NCBI GenBank assembly: GCA_963716735.1
Contig: OY970321.1
Span: 682,001-746,000, forward strand
Length of the DNA stretch: 64,000 nucleotides
Direction: 5' to 3'
Source of the DNA: VRUE01 sp963716735
GTDB taxonomy: Bacteria > Actinomycetota > Thermoleophilia > Solirubrobacterales > 70-9
This document shows positions 7,755 through 16,210 of the stretch, piece after piece. The notes beneath the pieces were generated by a model. That model was not told the DNA's origin. It made no database searches and worked only from the letters and a program-made list of their open reading frames with translations. Position 1 is the first letter of the stretch; each line of letters opens with the position of its first letter. The translations under genes and the position numbers were made by a program.

Positions 7755-8793
7755 TGTAGCTACTCAGGACGTTGTTCCAGCTCGGCGAGCCGAGCCGCGG
7801 GCGTCTTGTGGCCGAGGGAGCCATGTCGTCGGGTGAAGTTGTAGTGGGTGAGCCAGCCCGGAAGAGCTGCGGTCCTCTCGGCTGAGTTCGCGTAGATAGC
7901 TCCATAGGCCCATCGGTTCTGGAGCGTCTGGATGAATCGCTCCGCCTTGCCGTTTGTCCGAGGCCGGTAGGGCTGGGTGAAGAGGTGCTTGAGTCCGAGC
8001 TCCCTGCAGGCGCTCGCATGCGCATGAGAGCGGTAGCAGGAGCCGTTGTCGCTCATCACCCTCTCGACGGCGATACCCATCGATCCAAACCACTCGACGG
8101 CTCGGCGCAGGAAGCCGACGGCGGTGAGGGCGCGCTCATCTGCAAGCACCTCGACGTAGGCGAGGCGGGTGGCGTCATCCACGCAGACGTGGACGAACTC
8201 CCAACCGGCGACGCCATAGCCCCGGGCGTCGGTGTAGCGATCGCGGCGATTGCCGGTGACGCGATGGCCAGGTCGCAGGATGCGCCCCAGCTTCTTGATG
8301 TCGACGTGGATCAGCTCTCCTGGGCGTTTGCGCTCGTAGCGGTTGGGCGGCTCGGGTGGGCTCAGACGACTCCTCCTGCCCAGTCCGATTCGCTTCAGCC
8401 ACCTTGAGACGGTTGAGAGAGCCATCCCAAGCACCTCGGCGATCTCAGCCGCTGTCATCCACAGCCTCCTCAGTGCCTCGATCGCCTTGACGCGATCCGC
8501 GGGCAGCTGCGTTGGGCGTGCCTTTGGTGCAGAGCTGCGGTCGAGCAGGCCCGCCTCTCCCTCAGAGCGCCAGCGGGCGAGCCACTTGGCGGCGGTTCGC
8601 TCGCTGACGCCGGCGGCCTCGGCCGCCAACGTCAGCGACCAGCCTCTCTCGAGGCGCTCTACGAGCAGGCGCCTGCTTTTCGGGCAGGTTCGAGCGTTAG
8701 CGTGCAGCTTCATCCGGTGTCCTCCTTGATCTGGGTGGTCAGCACCCCCAGCCTTCAAGGAGGCCCGGATGAACAACGTGGTGAGGAACTACA
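7755..8793 (-). mobile_element. IS481-family insertion sequence, complete (1039 bp)
   Basis: Terminal inverted repeats lie at 7755-7777 (starting TGTAGCTACTCAGG) and 8771-8793 (reverse complement starts TGTAGTTCCTCACC), 19 of 23 positions matching. Both ends start 5'-TGT as is typical of the family, and a 6-bp ACTAGA duplication flanks the element. It holds one intact transposase gene in the minus direction, the same as the surrounding operon. It sits in the short gap between steA and the mctB-like gene; without it that gap would be about 50 bp. Confidence 0.95.
7760..8713 (-). CDS. IS481-family transposase
   Basis: The 317-residue protein begins MKLHANARTCPKSR, a standard IS481 start. ATG 8713 is chosen over a longer frame because AAGGAGG lies 7 nt upstream. 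Two N-terminal helix-turn-helix units (about 25-110, SLTLAAEAAGVSERTAAKW and TAAEIAEVLGMALSTVSRW) bind the ends, and the retroviral-integrase-type core (about 125-300) shows the DDE residues in LIHVDIKK, VMSDNGSCY and GKAERFIQTL. The frame is undamaged, so the element may be active. The stop codon lies inside the left terminal repeat. Confidence 0.96.
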   Translation of the reverse strand: MKLHANARTCPKSRRLLVERLERGWSLTLAAEAAGVSERTAAKWLARWRSEGEAGLLDRSSAPKARPTQLPADRVKAIEALRRLWMTAAEIAEVLGMALSTVSRWLKRIGLGRRSRLSPPEPPNRYERKRPGELIHVDIKKLGRILRPGHRVTGNRRDRYTDARGYGVAGWEFVHVCVDDATRLAYVEVLADERALTAVGFLRRAVEWFGSMGIAVERVMSDNGSCYRSHAHASACRELGLKHLFTQPYRPRTNGKAERFIQTLQNRWAYGAIYANSAERTAALPGWLTHYNFTRRHGSLGHKTPAARLAELEQRPE

Positions 8794-8799
8794 ACTAGA
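8794..8799. repeat. Target-site duplication, right copy (ACTAGA)
   Basis: Second copy of the 6-bp direct repeat flanking the IS481 element; see 7749-7754. It lies 4 bp before the last base of the steA stop codon. Confidence 0.9.
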
Positions 8800-8803
8800 T
8801 CAT

Positions 8804-9991
8804 CTAAAGCCCGAGCCAGATCTTGATCTTCAACCAGAGCAGTTCGACGAGGTCTTTGAGCGCCGGCGAGCTGATCACGACGATCGTCAGCAGGATCGCG
8901 AATGCGACGAGGAAGAGCGCCACCGGGGCGAAGGTCGAGGGCGGGTTGTAGAGGCGGCTGACGCCCTTCGCGTCGACCAGCTTCTCGCCGATCCGCAGCC
9001 GGGTGAGAAAGGTCGAGGACATGCCGCCCCGCTTGCGATCGAGGAACTCGATCAGGTTGAAGTGGGCGCCGACGCTGACGATCAGATCCGCCCCCTTCTC
9101 ATAGGACATCAGCATCGCCACGTCCTCGCTGGTTCCGGCTGCCGGGACAAGCATGTGCTCCAGCCCCAGCTTCTGCAACCGCTCGCGGCCGGGAGCGCGG
9201 CCGTCCGGATAGGCGTGGACGATCAACTCCGCCCCGCAGTAGAGCGCCTCGTCGCCGGCGGAGTCCATGTCGCCGAGGATGACGTCCGGCTTCAGCCCGG
9301 CTTCAAGACAGCCGTTCGCGCCGCCGTCGACCGCGACGATCAGCGGGCGGACGTCGCGGATGTAGGCGTTCAACGCCTTCAGGTCGCGTCGGTGGCGGTC
9401 GCCACGAACGACGATCAGCACCTGGCGGTCGCGGAAGGAGGTCCGCGTCGGCGGGAACTCGATCGCGCCGGTCAGCAGGTCGGTCTCCTGGCGGACGTGC
9501 GCGACCGTGTTCTCGGCGAACTCGGCGAGCGCCTCGTCGACGCGCTCGCGCTGCTCCGCCTCGCGGGCTTCGAGCTCGGCGACCCCCAACACCTTGCCGC
9601 GCAGGACCTCCCGTCGATCGCTGCTGACCGCGTCGGCGGCAATCGTCACCTCGGCACCCTCGGCGAGCAGCTCGAAAGGGTCGACGTCGACCGCATCGAT
9701 CAGCACCAGTCCGGAGCGAACCAGCAGCAGCGGCCCTGCGTTGGGGTAGCGGCCGTCGCTCGACTGCGAGGCGTTGATCACGACGCCCACACCCGTGGCG
9801 ATCAGCTCCTCGGCGGCGATGCGGTCGATGTTGACGTGGTCGATGACGGCGACGTCGCCGGGGCGCAACCGCTTGACCAGATCCTTGGTGCGGCGGCCGA
9901 GCCTGGCGGTGCCGTGAATCGCCTCCTCCGCGGACACCCCGTTACGACGCGAAAGCAGCGCAGGAAAGCGACGGCGACTGGCGGTAGCCAC
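8804..9991 (-). CDS. steA: SteA-like cytokinetic ring protein
   Basis: This 395-residue protein of the SteA family (thiamin-pyrophosphokinase-like fold) reads GDVAVIDHVNIDRIAAEEL, GVVINASQSSDGRYPNAGP, VILGDMDSAGDEAL and GTSEDVAMLM, the family signatures. One C-terminal helix (about 358-385, FAPVALFLVAFAILLTIVV) anchors it in the membrane. In Corynebacterium SteA and SteB act together at the division septum. The start is GTG at 9991, 20 bp after the recN stop. Downstream an IS481 copy separates it from its usual partner gene, so expression of the partner may depend on read-through of the IS. Confidence 0.88.
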   Translation of the reverse strand: MATASRRRFPALLSRRNGVSAEEAIHGTARLGRRTKDLVKRLRPGDVAVIDHVNIDRIAAEELIATGVGVVINASQSSDGRYPNAGPLLLVRSGLVLIDAVDVDPFELLAEGAEVTIAADAVSSDRREVLRGKVLGVAELEAREAEQRERVDEALAEFAENTVAHVRQETDLLTGAIEFPPTRTSFRDRQVLIVVRGDRHRRDLKALNAYIRDVRPLIVAVDGGANGCLEAGLKPDVILGDMDSAGDEALYCGAELIVHAYPDGRAPGRERLQKLGLEHMLVPAAGTSEDVAMLMSYEKGADLIVSVGAHFNLIEFLDRKRGGMSSTFLTRLRIGEKLVDAKGVSRLYNPPSTFAPVALFLVAFAILLTIVVISSPALKDLVELLWLKIKIWLGL

Positions 9992-10011
9992 GCAAGCAGG
10001 TTACAGCCGTG

Positions 10012-11694
10012 CTACGCGGCGGCAAGCAGCTCGCGGGCGTGGCGGTCGGCGGCCTCGTCGGCCTTCTCGCCGCCGAGCATGCGGCGAATCTCCTCCACCA
10101 CCCCCTCGCCGTCGAGGTGCTGCACGGTGGCGGCGGCTCGCTCGCCGCTCAGATCCTTCTCCAAGCGGAAGTGAGTGGAAGCCAGCGAGGCAACCTGGGG
10201 AAGGTGGGTGATGCAGAGCACCTGGCGACCCTCGCCGAGGTCCCGCAAGCGCTCACCGACGACGCGGGCGGTCTTGCCCCCCACCCCCGCGTCAATCTCG
10301 TCGAAGACAAGGGTTGCCGCCCCGGAGCCCGCACCGAGACCGCTCAGCGCCAGCATCACCCGCGAGAGCTCGCCGCCGGACGCAGCGTCGCGCAGCGGCG
10401 CCGGGGCCATGCCGGGGTTCGGCGAGATACGCAGCTCAACCGACTCGCGGCCACCCACCGTGAACCCGTCGGGGTGCGGATCCAACTCGACCTCGAGGCT
10501 GGCGCCCGGCATCGCCAAACGCTCGAGCTCCTCGGCGACCCGCTCCCGCAGGGGCGCGGCGGCCGCGGCCCGGCCCTTGCTCAGCCGTTTACCGAGCTTC
10601 TCGCGACGGGCTTCGGCCGCGGCGAGAGCGGCCTGACCCTCGGCGCTGCGGGTCTCCGCGCCCTCCAAGCGTGCGATCTCGACCCGGCAGCGCTCCGCAT
10701 GGGCCAGCACGGACTCGACGCTACCGCCATGCTTGCGCTGCAGCCGGTCGACGGCTTCCAGGCGCTCTTCGATCGCAGCGAGACGACCCGGCTCGGCCTC
10801 GATTCCGTCGAGGTAGCCGCGCAACTCTCCAGCGACGTCGCCGAGCTCGACGGCGATAGCCGCCAGCCGCTCGGCCAGCGCGTCGAGATCTGCATCGACG
10901 CCACCGACGCCTTGCAGAAGCGATTCGGCGGCGGCCAGGGCGCTCGCCGCGCCACCGCCGTCCTCATCGGCCCCGGCCGCGCTCGCCAGGGCACCGGCCG
11001 CCGCCTCGCGCAGCCCCTCGGCGTGACGCAGCCGCTCGCGCTCCACCGACAGCTCGGCCTGCTCGGCCGGGTCGGGAGCCACGTCCTCGATCTCAGCGAG
11101 CTCGTAGCGGTAGAGGTCGAGGTCGCGCTCACGCGAGCCGTCGCGCTCACGCAGCTCGGCCAGCTCCACCTCGAGCTCCACACACTCGCGGTGCGCCTCG
11201 CGATAGGTCTCGCGCAGGCTCAGGTGCTCGGCACCGGCAAAGCCGTCGAGCACCTCCATCTGCGCCGAGGAGATCGTCAGCTTGCGGTGCTCGTGCTGGC
11301 CGTAGAAGGCGAGCAGGCGGCCACCCAGCAGCTTCAAATCCGAGGCGGAGGCGGCCCGCCCGGCCAGAAAGGCCGCGGTCCGTCCCGAGGCCGACACCCG
11401 GCGTCCCAAGACGATCTCCTCCGCTCCCACCGGCAGCCGCTCGGCGACCTCTTCCATCTCCGGCTCGGACAGCAACCCGTCCGGCAGGTCGAAGACCCCC
11501 TCGACCCACGCCTCGTCAGCCCCCGGGCGGACGATCTGGGGCCGCGCCTTGCCGCCCATCAAGAGGTCGAGCGAGTGGGCCAGGACCGTCTTGCCGGCGC
11601 CGGTCTCACCGGTGATCGCGTTGAGCCCCTCACCGAGTCGCAGTTCGGCGCGCTCGATCAGCAGCAGGTTCTCGATCCGGAGCTCGCGAAGCAC
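10012..11694 (-). CDS. recN: DNA repair protein RecN
   Basis: The 560-residue SMC-like ATPase acts in recombinational repair of double-strand breaks. Walker A is GETGAGKT (29-36), followed by long alpha-helical coiled-coil segments (about 150-350) with many Glu/Arg/Ala repeats, then the signature SGGELSRVMLAL and Walker B TLVFDEIDAGVGG with the following KTARVVGERL. The start is GTG at 11694 with the usual LRIENLLLIERAEL start of the family. The order nadK, recN, steA matches other actinobacteria except that an exporter gene and a nested inverted repeat lie between nadK and recN here. No LexA-type box of the TCGAAC/GTTCGA kind is visible before it. Confidence 0.96.
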   Translation of the reverse strand: MLRELRIENLLLIERAELRLGEGLNAITGETGAGKTVLAHSLDLLMGGKARPQIVRPGADEAWVEGVFDLPDGLLSEPEMEEVAERLPVGAEEIVLGRRVSASGRTAAFLAGRAASASDLKLLGGRLLAFYGQHEHRKLTISSAQMEVLDGFAGAEHLSLRETYREAHRECVELEVELAELRERDGSRERDLDLYRYELAEIEDVAPDPAEQAELSVERERLRHAEGLREAAAGALASAAGADEDGGGAASALAAAESLLQGVGGVDADLDALAERLAAIAVELGDVAGELRGYLDGIEAEPGRLAAIEERLEAVDRLQRKHGGSVESVLAHAERCRVEIARLEGAETRSAEGQAALAAAEARREKLGKRLSKGRAAAAAPLRERVAEELERLAMPGASLEVELDPHPDGFTVGGRESVELRISPNPGMAPAPLRDAASGGELSRVMLALSGLGAGSGAATLVFDEIDAGVGGKTARVVGERLRDLGEGRQVLCITHLPQVASLASTHFRLEKDLSGERAAATVQHLDGEGVVEEIRRMLGGEKADEAADRHARELLAAA

Positions 11695-11735
11695 GCCCTC
11701 TGTGTAGCAGTGGAGGCGGATCGACCCTGTCCCGA

Positions 11736-11849
11736 CTGGGGATCCCGGTAGGGGTTCCGCTTAACTTTTTCGCTGGGCCATTTCGGGCTGACGCCCGTTC
11801 ACCGGTGACGAAAAAGTACAAGACGCTCCACCCCTACCGGGATCCCCAG
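11736..11849. repeat. 114-bp nested inverted repeat after a DHA2 exporter gene
   Basis: Outer arms 11736-11755 and 11830-11849 are a perfect 20-bp inverted repeat (CTGGGGATCCCGG ... ). Inside are a second perfect pair, ACTTTTTCG (11764-11772) and CGAAAAAGT (11809-11817), and a third, CGGGC (11784-11788) and GCCCG (11793-11797). The structure starts 7 bp after the exporter stop codon and ends 42 bp before recN. It may be a large terminator, or a small palindromic mobile element; no target duplication is seen. Confidence 0.75.
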
Positions 11850-11855
11850 CAGGCG

Positions 11856-13379
11856 TCAAGCTGGAATGGGCTCCGTTGCTTGGGGGTCGGGCGAAGATTG
11901 AATGAAGTCGCGGGGGTGGATCAGGAGGAAGCCGAGGGTGGCGCCGGCGAAGGAGAGGATCGCGCCGATCAGGAGGATCTCGTTGAAGCCGCTAACGAAG
12001 GCGACCTTGGCGGCGTGGACGATCTCGACTCGCTGGCCGGGGGGAGCGGCGGCCGCTGCCGCTCGCGAGCCGCCGGAGGACACGGCCTCGGCAAGCCCGG
12101 GCGGGGCGCCCGGCAGCAGGCTCGAGAGCTTTGAGGCGACCTGGGACTGGAAGATCGCGCCGAGCGAGGCGACACCCGTAGCGATCCCCACCTGACGAAA
12201 GGTCGTGTTGATTCCCGATCCCATCCCCGCCTTGGCCGCCGGGACGACGGCGATCGCGACCTGGCCGATGCTGGGGTTGGTGAGACCGATCCCGACGCCG
12301 GCAATGAGGAAACCCGGCAACAGGGCTGAGACGTCCGAGTCGGCGGCGAGGCCGTGCATCAGCAGCAGGCCGACCCCGACCAGCCCCAACCCGACCCCGA
12401 CCAGGATGCGGATCGGCACCCGGTGGGAGAGCTTGCCGGAGATCGGGGCGACGATGAAGGAGAGCACCGTCAGCGGCAGGAAGTGCAACCCGGTCTCCAG
12501 CGGCGAGAAGTCAAGCACGCCCTGCATGTAGATGGTCAGATAGAGGAACATCGCGAACATCCCCGCGGAGAGGCCGAAGGCAACCGCGGATACACCGTTG
12601 AAGGCGGGCTTGCGGAAGAGGCTGAGGTCGAGCATCGGGTGGCTGCTGCGCGCCTCGATCACGAGGAAAGCAAGCAGGAGCGCCGCCGAGCCGGCGAGCG
12701 AGGCGACGATCGTCGGGCTCCCCCAGCCCTCTGGGTTGCCGCGGATCAGGCCGAGGATGAGCAGGAAGAGGCCGGTCGAGAAAGTCGCCAGGCCGGGAAG
12801 GTCGATCCGCTGGGGATCCTGGGCGGCGACGTTGGCAAGCCGCAACTCGGTCAGCGCGACGGCGAGGATGCCGATCGGGATGTTGACGAAGAAGATCCAC
12901 TCCCAGCCGAGGTGCTCGGTGATCAGGCCACCGACCAGTGGGCCGATCGCGACAGCGCCGCCAACCGTCGCACCCCAGATGCCGAATGCCGTCGCCCGGT
13001 CTTTGCCGTGGAACTCCTGGCCGATCAGAGCGAGTGAGGTCGCGAACATCGCCGCGCCGCCGATCCCCTGCAGGCCACGGGCCAGGTTGAGCAGGGTCGG
13101 GTCGCCGGCAATTCCACAGAGGAAAGAGGCGAAGGTGAAGAGGGCAAGGCCTAGCGAGAAGACGCGGCGCCGGCCCAACCGGTCACCGAGCGACCCCGCC
13201 GTCAACAGAAACGCGGCGAGCATCAGCGAGTAGGCATCGACCACCCACTGCAGGCTGGAGAGGCTAGCGTCGAGGTCCCGCTGGATATCCGGCAAGGCGA
13301 CGTTGACGACCGTGATGTCCAGCAGCAGCATGAACGTCGCAATCGAACTGAGCAGAAGAGTCCACCATCTGCGCTCCAT
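11856..13379 (-). CDS. DHA2-family (EmrB/QacA-type) drug-H+ antiporter
   Basis: This is a 507-residue, 14-helix major facilitator exporter. The first helix LLLDITVVNVALPDIQRDL carries the family motif D1 (Asp-x-Thr/Ser-x-x-Asn-x-Ala-x-Pro), motif A is GSLGDRLGRRR and motif C is AIGPLVGGLI. A hydrophilic loop before the last helix (about 425-465) is Ala/Gly/Pro rich. Likely role: proton-driven export of hydrophobic toxic compounds; the substrate is unknown. It interrupts the usual nadK-recN neighbourhood and is followed at once by a 114-bp nested inverted repeat, so it may be an acquired cassette. A 15-bp TGACC-N5-GGTCA dyad (13422-13436) lies upstream. Confidence 0.9.
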   Translation of the reverse strand: MERRWWTLLLSSIATFMLLLDITVVNVALPDIQRDLDASLSSLQWVVDAYSLMLAAFLLTAGSLGDRLGRRRVFSLGLALFTFASFLCGIAGDPTLLNLARGLQGIGGAAMFATSLALIGQEFHGKDRATAFGIWGATVGGAVAIGPLVGGLITEHLGWEWIFFVNIPIGILAVALTELRLANVAAQDPQRIDLPGLATFSTGLFLLILGLIRGNPEGWGSPTIVASLAGSAALLLAFLVIEARSSHPMLDLSLFRKPAFNGVSAVAFGLSAGMFAMFLYLTIYMQGVLDFSPLETGLHFLPLTVLSFIVAPISGKLSHRVPIRILVGVGLGLVGVGLLLMHGLAADSDVSALLPGFLIAGVGIGLTNPSIGQVAIAVVPAAKAGMGSGINTTFRQVGIATGVASLGAIFQSQVASKLSSLLPGAPPGLAEAVSSGGSRAAAAAAPPGQRVEIVHAAKVAFVSGFNEILLIGAILSFAGATLGFLLIHPRDFIQSSPDPQATEPIPA

Positions 13380-13506
13380 GGCGACAAACAGTAGAGAGCC
13401 ACCTCGTCGTCTGAGGTCGACTGACCAAGCAGGTCAAGGACGCAGGGAGCGTGGCGTGCTCCGCACGCGAGCGACCGAGGACGCCGACATGCGCCGGTCA
13501 GGCGCC

Positions 13507-14358
13507 TCAGACGGCGAGGTGGCCGAACTTCTCGCGTATGCGCTGGTAGAAGCTCGTCCCGGGCAGCTGGGCGAGCCGCCCGACTCCATCGGCGAAGCCG
13601 ACCTCGAGTGCGGTTCCCGACTCGAGCGTGCCGGCGAGTTCGCCGTCGATCGCGACGTCGACCGGCTCGCGGCCGCCGGCGTTACCGACGTGGAGGACGT
13701 CGGTGGGGGCGACGACGAGGGCGCGAGCGGTGAGCGAGTGCGGGGCGACATAGGAGACCACATAGCCCTTCACCCCCCAGGCGAGAATCGGGCCCTGATT
13801 GGCGAGGTTGTAGCCGGTCGAGCCAACGGGAGTCGCCGCCACCAGCCCATCGCAGCGGACGTGCCCGACCTCCTCGCCGGCGATTTTGTAGCTCAGCTCG
13901 GCGACCCGCTCATGCGGCCGGCGGATGAAGCTGACGTCGTTGAGGGCAACCCGCGGCGTGCCGTCGACCTCTACCTCGAGGCCAGGCAGGTCGAGTACCT
14001 CGATTTCGCCGGCGAAAGCCCGCCGCATGCCCTCGTCGGCCTGATCCCGCTCGACCGCGGCGAGGAAGCCGACGGTGCCGAAGTTGACCCCGAAGACGGG
14101 TACCCCGGTGCGCGCGAAGTGACGCAGCGAGTAGAGGATCGAACCGTCGCCGCCGAGCACCAGGCAGAGGTCGGCTTGGCGAGGGAGCTGCTCGACCGTT
14201 TCGACGTGGTCGCCGGCATCGCCGTGCTTGGCGAGCTCCCCGGCGGTCGCGACCAGCCGCCAGCCGGCCTCCCGGGCGGCGGTGATGGCCAACGTCACCG
14301 CATCGGTGGTCGCCGGCGGGTGCCCGTGGGTGATCAATGCGGCGACGCGGTCGCTCAC
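13507..14358 (-). CDS. nadK: NAD kinase
   Basis: The 283-residue enzyme phosphorylates NAD to NADP. The GGDG motif is at 69-72 (LVLGGDGSILYSLRHF), followed by VPVFGVNFGTVGFLA, the LNDVSF region and the DGLVAATPVGSTGYNLANQGP substrate-site motif. The start GTG at 14358 overlaps the tlyA stop as GTGA; a longer upstream frame is rejected because it has arginine-rich non-conserved sequence. It is translationally coupled to tlyA, the normal actinobacterial arrangement. Confidence 0.96.
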   Translation of the reverse strand: MSDRVAALITHGHPPATTDAVTLAITAAREAGWRLVATAGELAKHGDAGDHVETVEQLPRQADLCLVLGGDGSILYSLRHFARTGVPVFGVNFGTVGFLAAVERDQADEGMRRAFAGEIEVLDLPGLEVEVDGTPRVALNDVSFIRRPHERVAELSYKIAGEEVGHVRCDGLVAATPVGSTGYNLANQGPILAWGVKGYVVSYVAPHSLTARALVVAPTDVLHVGNAGGREPVDVAIDGELAGTLESGTALEVGFADGVGRLAQLPGTSFYQRIREKFGHLAV

Positions 14359-15149
14359 GGATCGACCTCGCGGACGGCGCTCTCGAAGTCGGCCAACGGC
14401 TCCCCTCGGCCCCCGCACCAGACGAAGGTCTCGCGATTGCCCTTGGGACCGGGCAGGCCGGAGGAGGCGAAACCGCGCACGGGCAGACCCAGCTCGCCCG
14501 CGGCGGCGGCCACCGCGAGGATCGCCTCGTGGCGATCGGCCGCGTTGCGCACGACGCCCTTGTGGACGCGTGCACGCCCGAGCTCGAACTGGGGCTTGAC
14601 CATGGCCAGGACCTCGCCACCGGGGGCAAGGCAATCGGCGACCGCCGGCAAAACCTTGGTCAGTGAAATGAAGGAGACGTCGACCGCGGCCAGGTCCGGC
14701 CTGAAGGGCAGATCGGCCGGAGAGAGCGCACGGGCGTTGAGCCGCTCGATCACAGTCACGCGTGGATCCTCGCGCATGCGCAGGTCGAGCTGGCCGTAGG
14801 CGACGTCGAGCGCCGCTACGCGGGCGGCGCCCCTCTGCAGCAGGCAGTCCGTGAAGCCGCCGGTCGAGGCGCCGGTGTCGAGGCAGTCACGCCCGGTGAC
14901 GTCGATGCCGAGGGCCTCAATCGCGTTCTCGAGCTTGATCCCGCCGCGAGAGACGAAGCGGGGCCCCTGCTCGAGGCGAAAATCGGCATCAGGGTCCACC
15001 AACTGGCTGGGCCGTAGCGCCACGGGCCCGTCCTGACCCACCCGAACCTCCCCCGCGCGGACCGCGCCGGCGGCGGCTGAGCGTGACGGAAAGAGCCCCC
15101 GCTCGGCCAATACCGCGTCGATTCGCGCTTTAGAGCCCGCTTTGGCCAC
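14355..15149 (-). CDS. tlyA: TlyA-family rRNA methyltransferase
   Basis: The 264-residue protein has an N-terminal S4 RNA-binding domain (RIDAVLAERGLFPSRSAA) and an FtsJ-like Rossmann methyltransferase domain with GASTGGFTDCLLQRGA (SAM site), ALDVAYGQ, VDVSFISLTK and MVKPQFELGR. In mycobacteria TlyA 2'-O-methylates 16S and 23S rRNA and its loss gives capreomycin resistance; the family role is transferred here by similarity. The start is taken as GTG 15149, where S4 similarity begins after eight residues; TTG 15179 is possible and neither has a clear Shine-Dalgarno. It is the first gene of tlyA-nadK. Confidence 0.9.
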   Translation of the reverse strand: MAKAGSKARIDAVLAERGLFPSRSAAAGAVRAGEVRVGQDGPVALRPSQLVDPDADFRLEQGPRFVSRGGIKLENAIEALGIDVTGRDCLDTGASTGGFTDCLLQRGAARVAALDVAYGQLDLRMREDPRVTVIERLNARALSPADLPFRPDLAAVDVSFISLTKVLPAVADCLAPGGEVLAMVKPQFELGRARVHKGVVRNAADRHEAILAVAAAAGELGLPVRGFASSGLPGPKGNRETFVWCGGRGEPLADFESAVREVDP

Positions 15150-15179
15150 GCGGGAACGGTACAGCCGTCCATGCCGCAA

Positions 15180-15433
15180 TCCATAAGAAGCCCTTGCCAG
15201 ATGTTTAGCGACACCTTAGAATTGGGTAGAACAATCGCCTCAGAGGGCCTGCAGAGACCTGCCGAAGCCCTCTGTGACTCGCCTCACACACAAATCGCAC
15301 GTATGTTCGTATCTTGATTCAAGGATTTGCGAGAGAGGATCGATAAAGGGCTAACGAAAACTTCCTGGTCGTGTCCGGCGCCGCACATATGGCAGTTGAC
15401 TCCCATCGACTCGCCCCGCGGCACATAAGGGCT
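15180..15433. other. Intergenic region before tlyA, no gene seen
   Basis: About 250 bp between tlyA and the conserved 67-nt element, with lower GC than its surroundings. I see no coding frame with a Shine-Dalgarno. It holds an imperfect pair AGAGGGC/GCCCTCT (about 15244-15273) that could fold. It may be a long 5' leader for tlyA or part of an unrecognised RNA gene. Confidence 0.5.
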
Positions 15434-15502
15434 CACCTACCTCCCACGGATCCACATATATAGAGATACATATCTCTCCTCCCTGTAGTAACCCCAGAAA
15501 CG
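15434..15502. repeat. Conserved intergenic element, copy A
   Basis: The block shares a near-identical stretch with 21159-21225: CACATAT-x-x-AGAGATAC, then CTCCCTGTAG-x-AACCCCAGAA and ACG. Between them lies AGAGATAC-N-ATCTCT, able to fold. On the plus strand it runs straight into an intrinsic terminator; on the minus strand it lies upstream of tlyA. A structured RNA is possible; it matches no riboswitch, SRP, tmRNA or RNase P consensus that I know. Confidence 0.6.
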
Positions 15503-15530
15503 CCTCGCCTCCCCGGCGGGGCGTTTTCTG
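15501..15530 (+). terminator. Intrinsic terminator after conserved element copy A
   Basis: CGCCTCGCC (15501-15509) pairs with GGCGGGGCG (15515-15523) over nine pairs with one G-U, loop TCCCC, followed by TTTTCTGTT. It is a textbook rho-independent terminator on the plus strand. No protein gene precedes it on this strand, which suggests that a small RNA ends here; it could also work in reverse. Confidence 0.75.
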
Positions 15531-15616
15531 TTGTGGAGCCAGATTCTCGGCCTGGGCCGCGGGCTCGATACAAGCATCGCCCGGCAAAGACAGCTGCCGT
15601 GCGAGAGGATCCCCCG

Positions 15617-16147
15617 ATGACGCGGCGGCGGGGATTGATCGCATCGGGGGTCGCAACGCTGATCCTGTTCCTGGCGATGTCCCCTGCGGAGGAGCGGATG
15701 ACGGATACCGGTGGCCCGGGGATGGTTCCCTTCGAGCTGACGGGCGGCCAGGATCGAGCCGACGAGATCCTCTCCGACTGGGGCGAGGGCGGCCGAGATG
15801 CGGCTCGCGAGTCGCTGTGGATCGACTTCGGCTTCCTGCTGGCCTACGGGACCTTCCTCACCCTCGCCCTCGCCGCCTTTCGCGACCTTGCCAGGGGACG
15901 GGGTTGGCGCCGTCTGACCGCGATCGGGCGGGTCGTTGCCTGCTTCGGCGCGCTCGGAGCCGCCTTCGACGCGCTCGAGAACGTCTGCCTGCTGCTGACC
16001 CTGGACGATGCTGGCAGCGCCTTTCCTCTTCTGGCGACGATCTTCGCCAGCTGCAAGTTCATCCTCCTCGCGACGGCGATCGCCTACCTGCTCGCCGGTC
16101 TGGCGACGTGGCTCTACAGCCGCCGTCCGGCACCGCGGACCTCGTAA
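15617..16147 (+). CDS. Four-helix integral membrane protein, function unknown
   Basis: The 176-residue protein has an N-terminal helix (LIASGVATLILFLAM), an extracytoplasmic loop of about 50 residues (MTDTGGPGMVPFELTGG..DEILSDWGEGG) and three more helices, including WIDFGFLLAYGTFLTLALAAF and a final pair ending in AYLLAGLATWLYSR. The start at ATG 15617 follows GAGAGGAT; an in-frame extension upstream would run through the terminator hairpin and is rejected. I do not recognise a catalytic motif. It is alone on the plus strand, converging with a secreted protein gene. Confidence 0.8.
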   Translation: MTRRRGLIASGVATLILFLAMSPAEERMTDTGGPGMVPFELTGGQDRADEILSDWGEGGRDAARESLWIDFGFLLAYGTFLTLALAAFRDLARGRGWRRLTAIGRVVACFGALGAAFDALENVCLLLTLDDAGSAFPLLATIFASCKFILLATAIAYLLAGLATWLYSRRPAPRTS

Positions 16148-16166
16148 CAACCCGCCATCCCGGGCA

Positions 16167-16193
16167 CCACTCGCCGGCTTTGCCGGCGAGTGG
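16167..16193. terminator. Bidirectional hairpin between convergent genes
   Basis: CCACTCGCCGGC (16167-16178), loop TTT, GCCGGCGAGTGG (16182-16193) form a perfect 12-bp stem. It lies 20 bp after the membrane-protein stop and 18 bp before the stop of the opposing gene. There is no T-tract on either side. Confidence 0.7.
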
Positions 16194-16210
16194 TCCAGGG
16201 CGGAGCCGGC

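Noticed and set aside
13422..13436. TGACC-N5-GGTCA dyad upstream of the DHA2 exporter as an operator
   Set aside because: Arms are only 5 bp and no -10/-35 pair fits around it; too weak to list as a feature.
15180..15530. 6S, SRP, tmRNA or RNase P RNA
   Set aside because: None of the conserved cores of these RNAs (for example the SRP tetraloop region or the RNase P CR-I motif) could be found.
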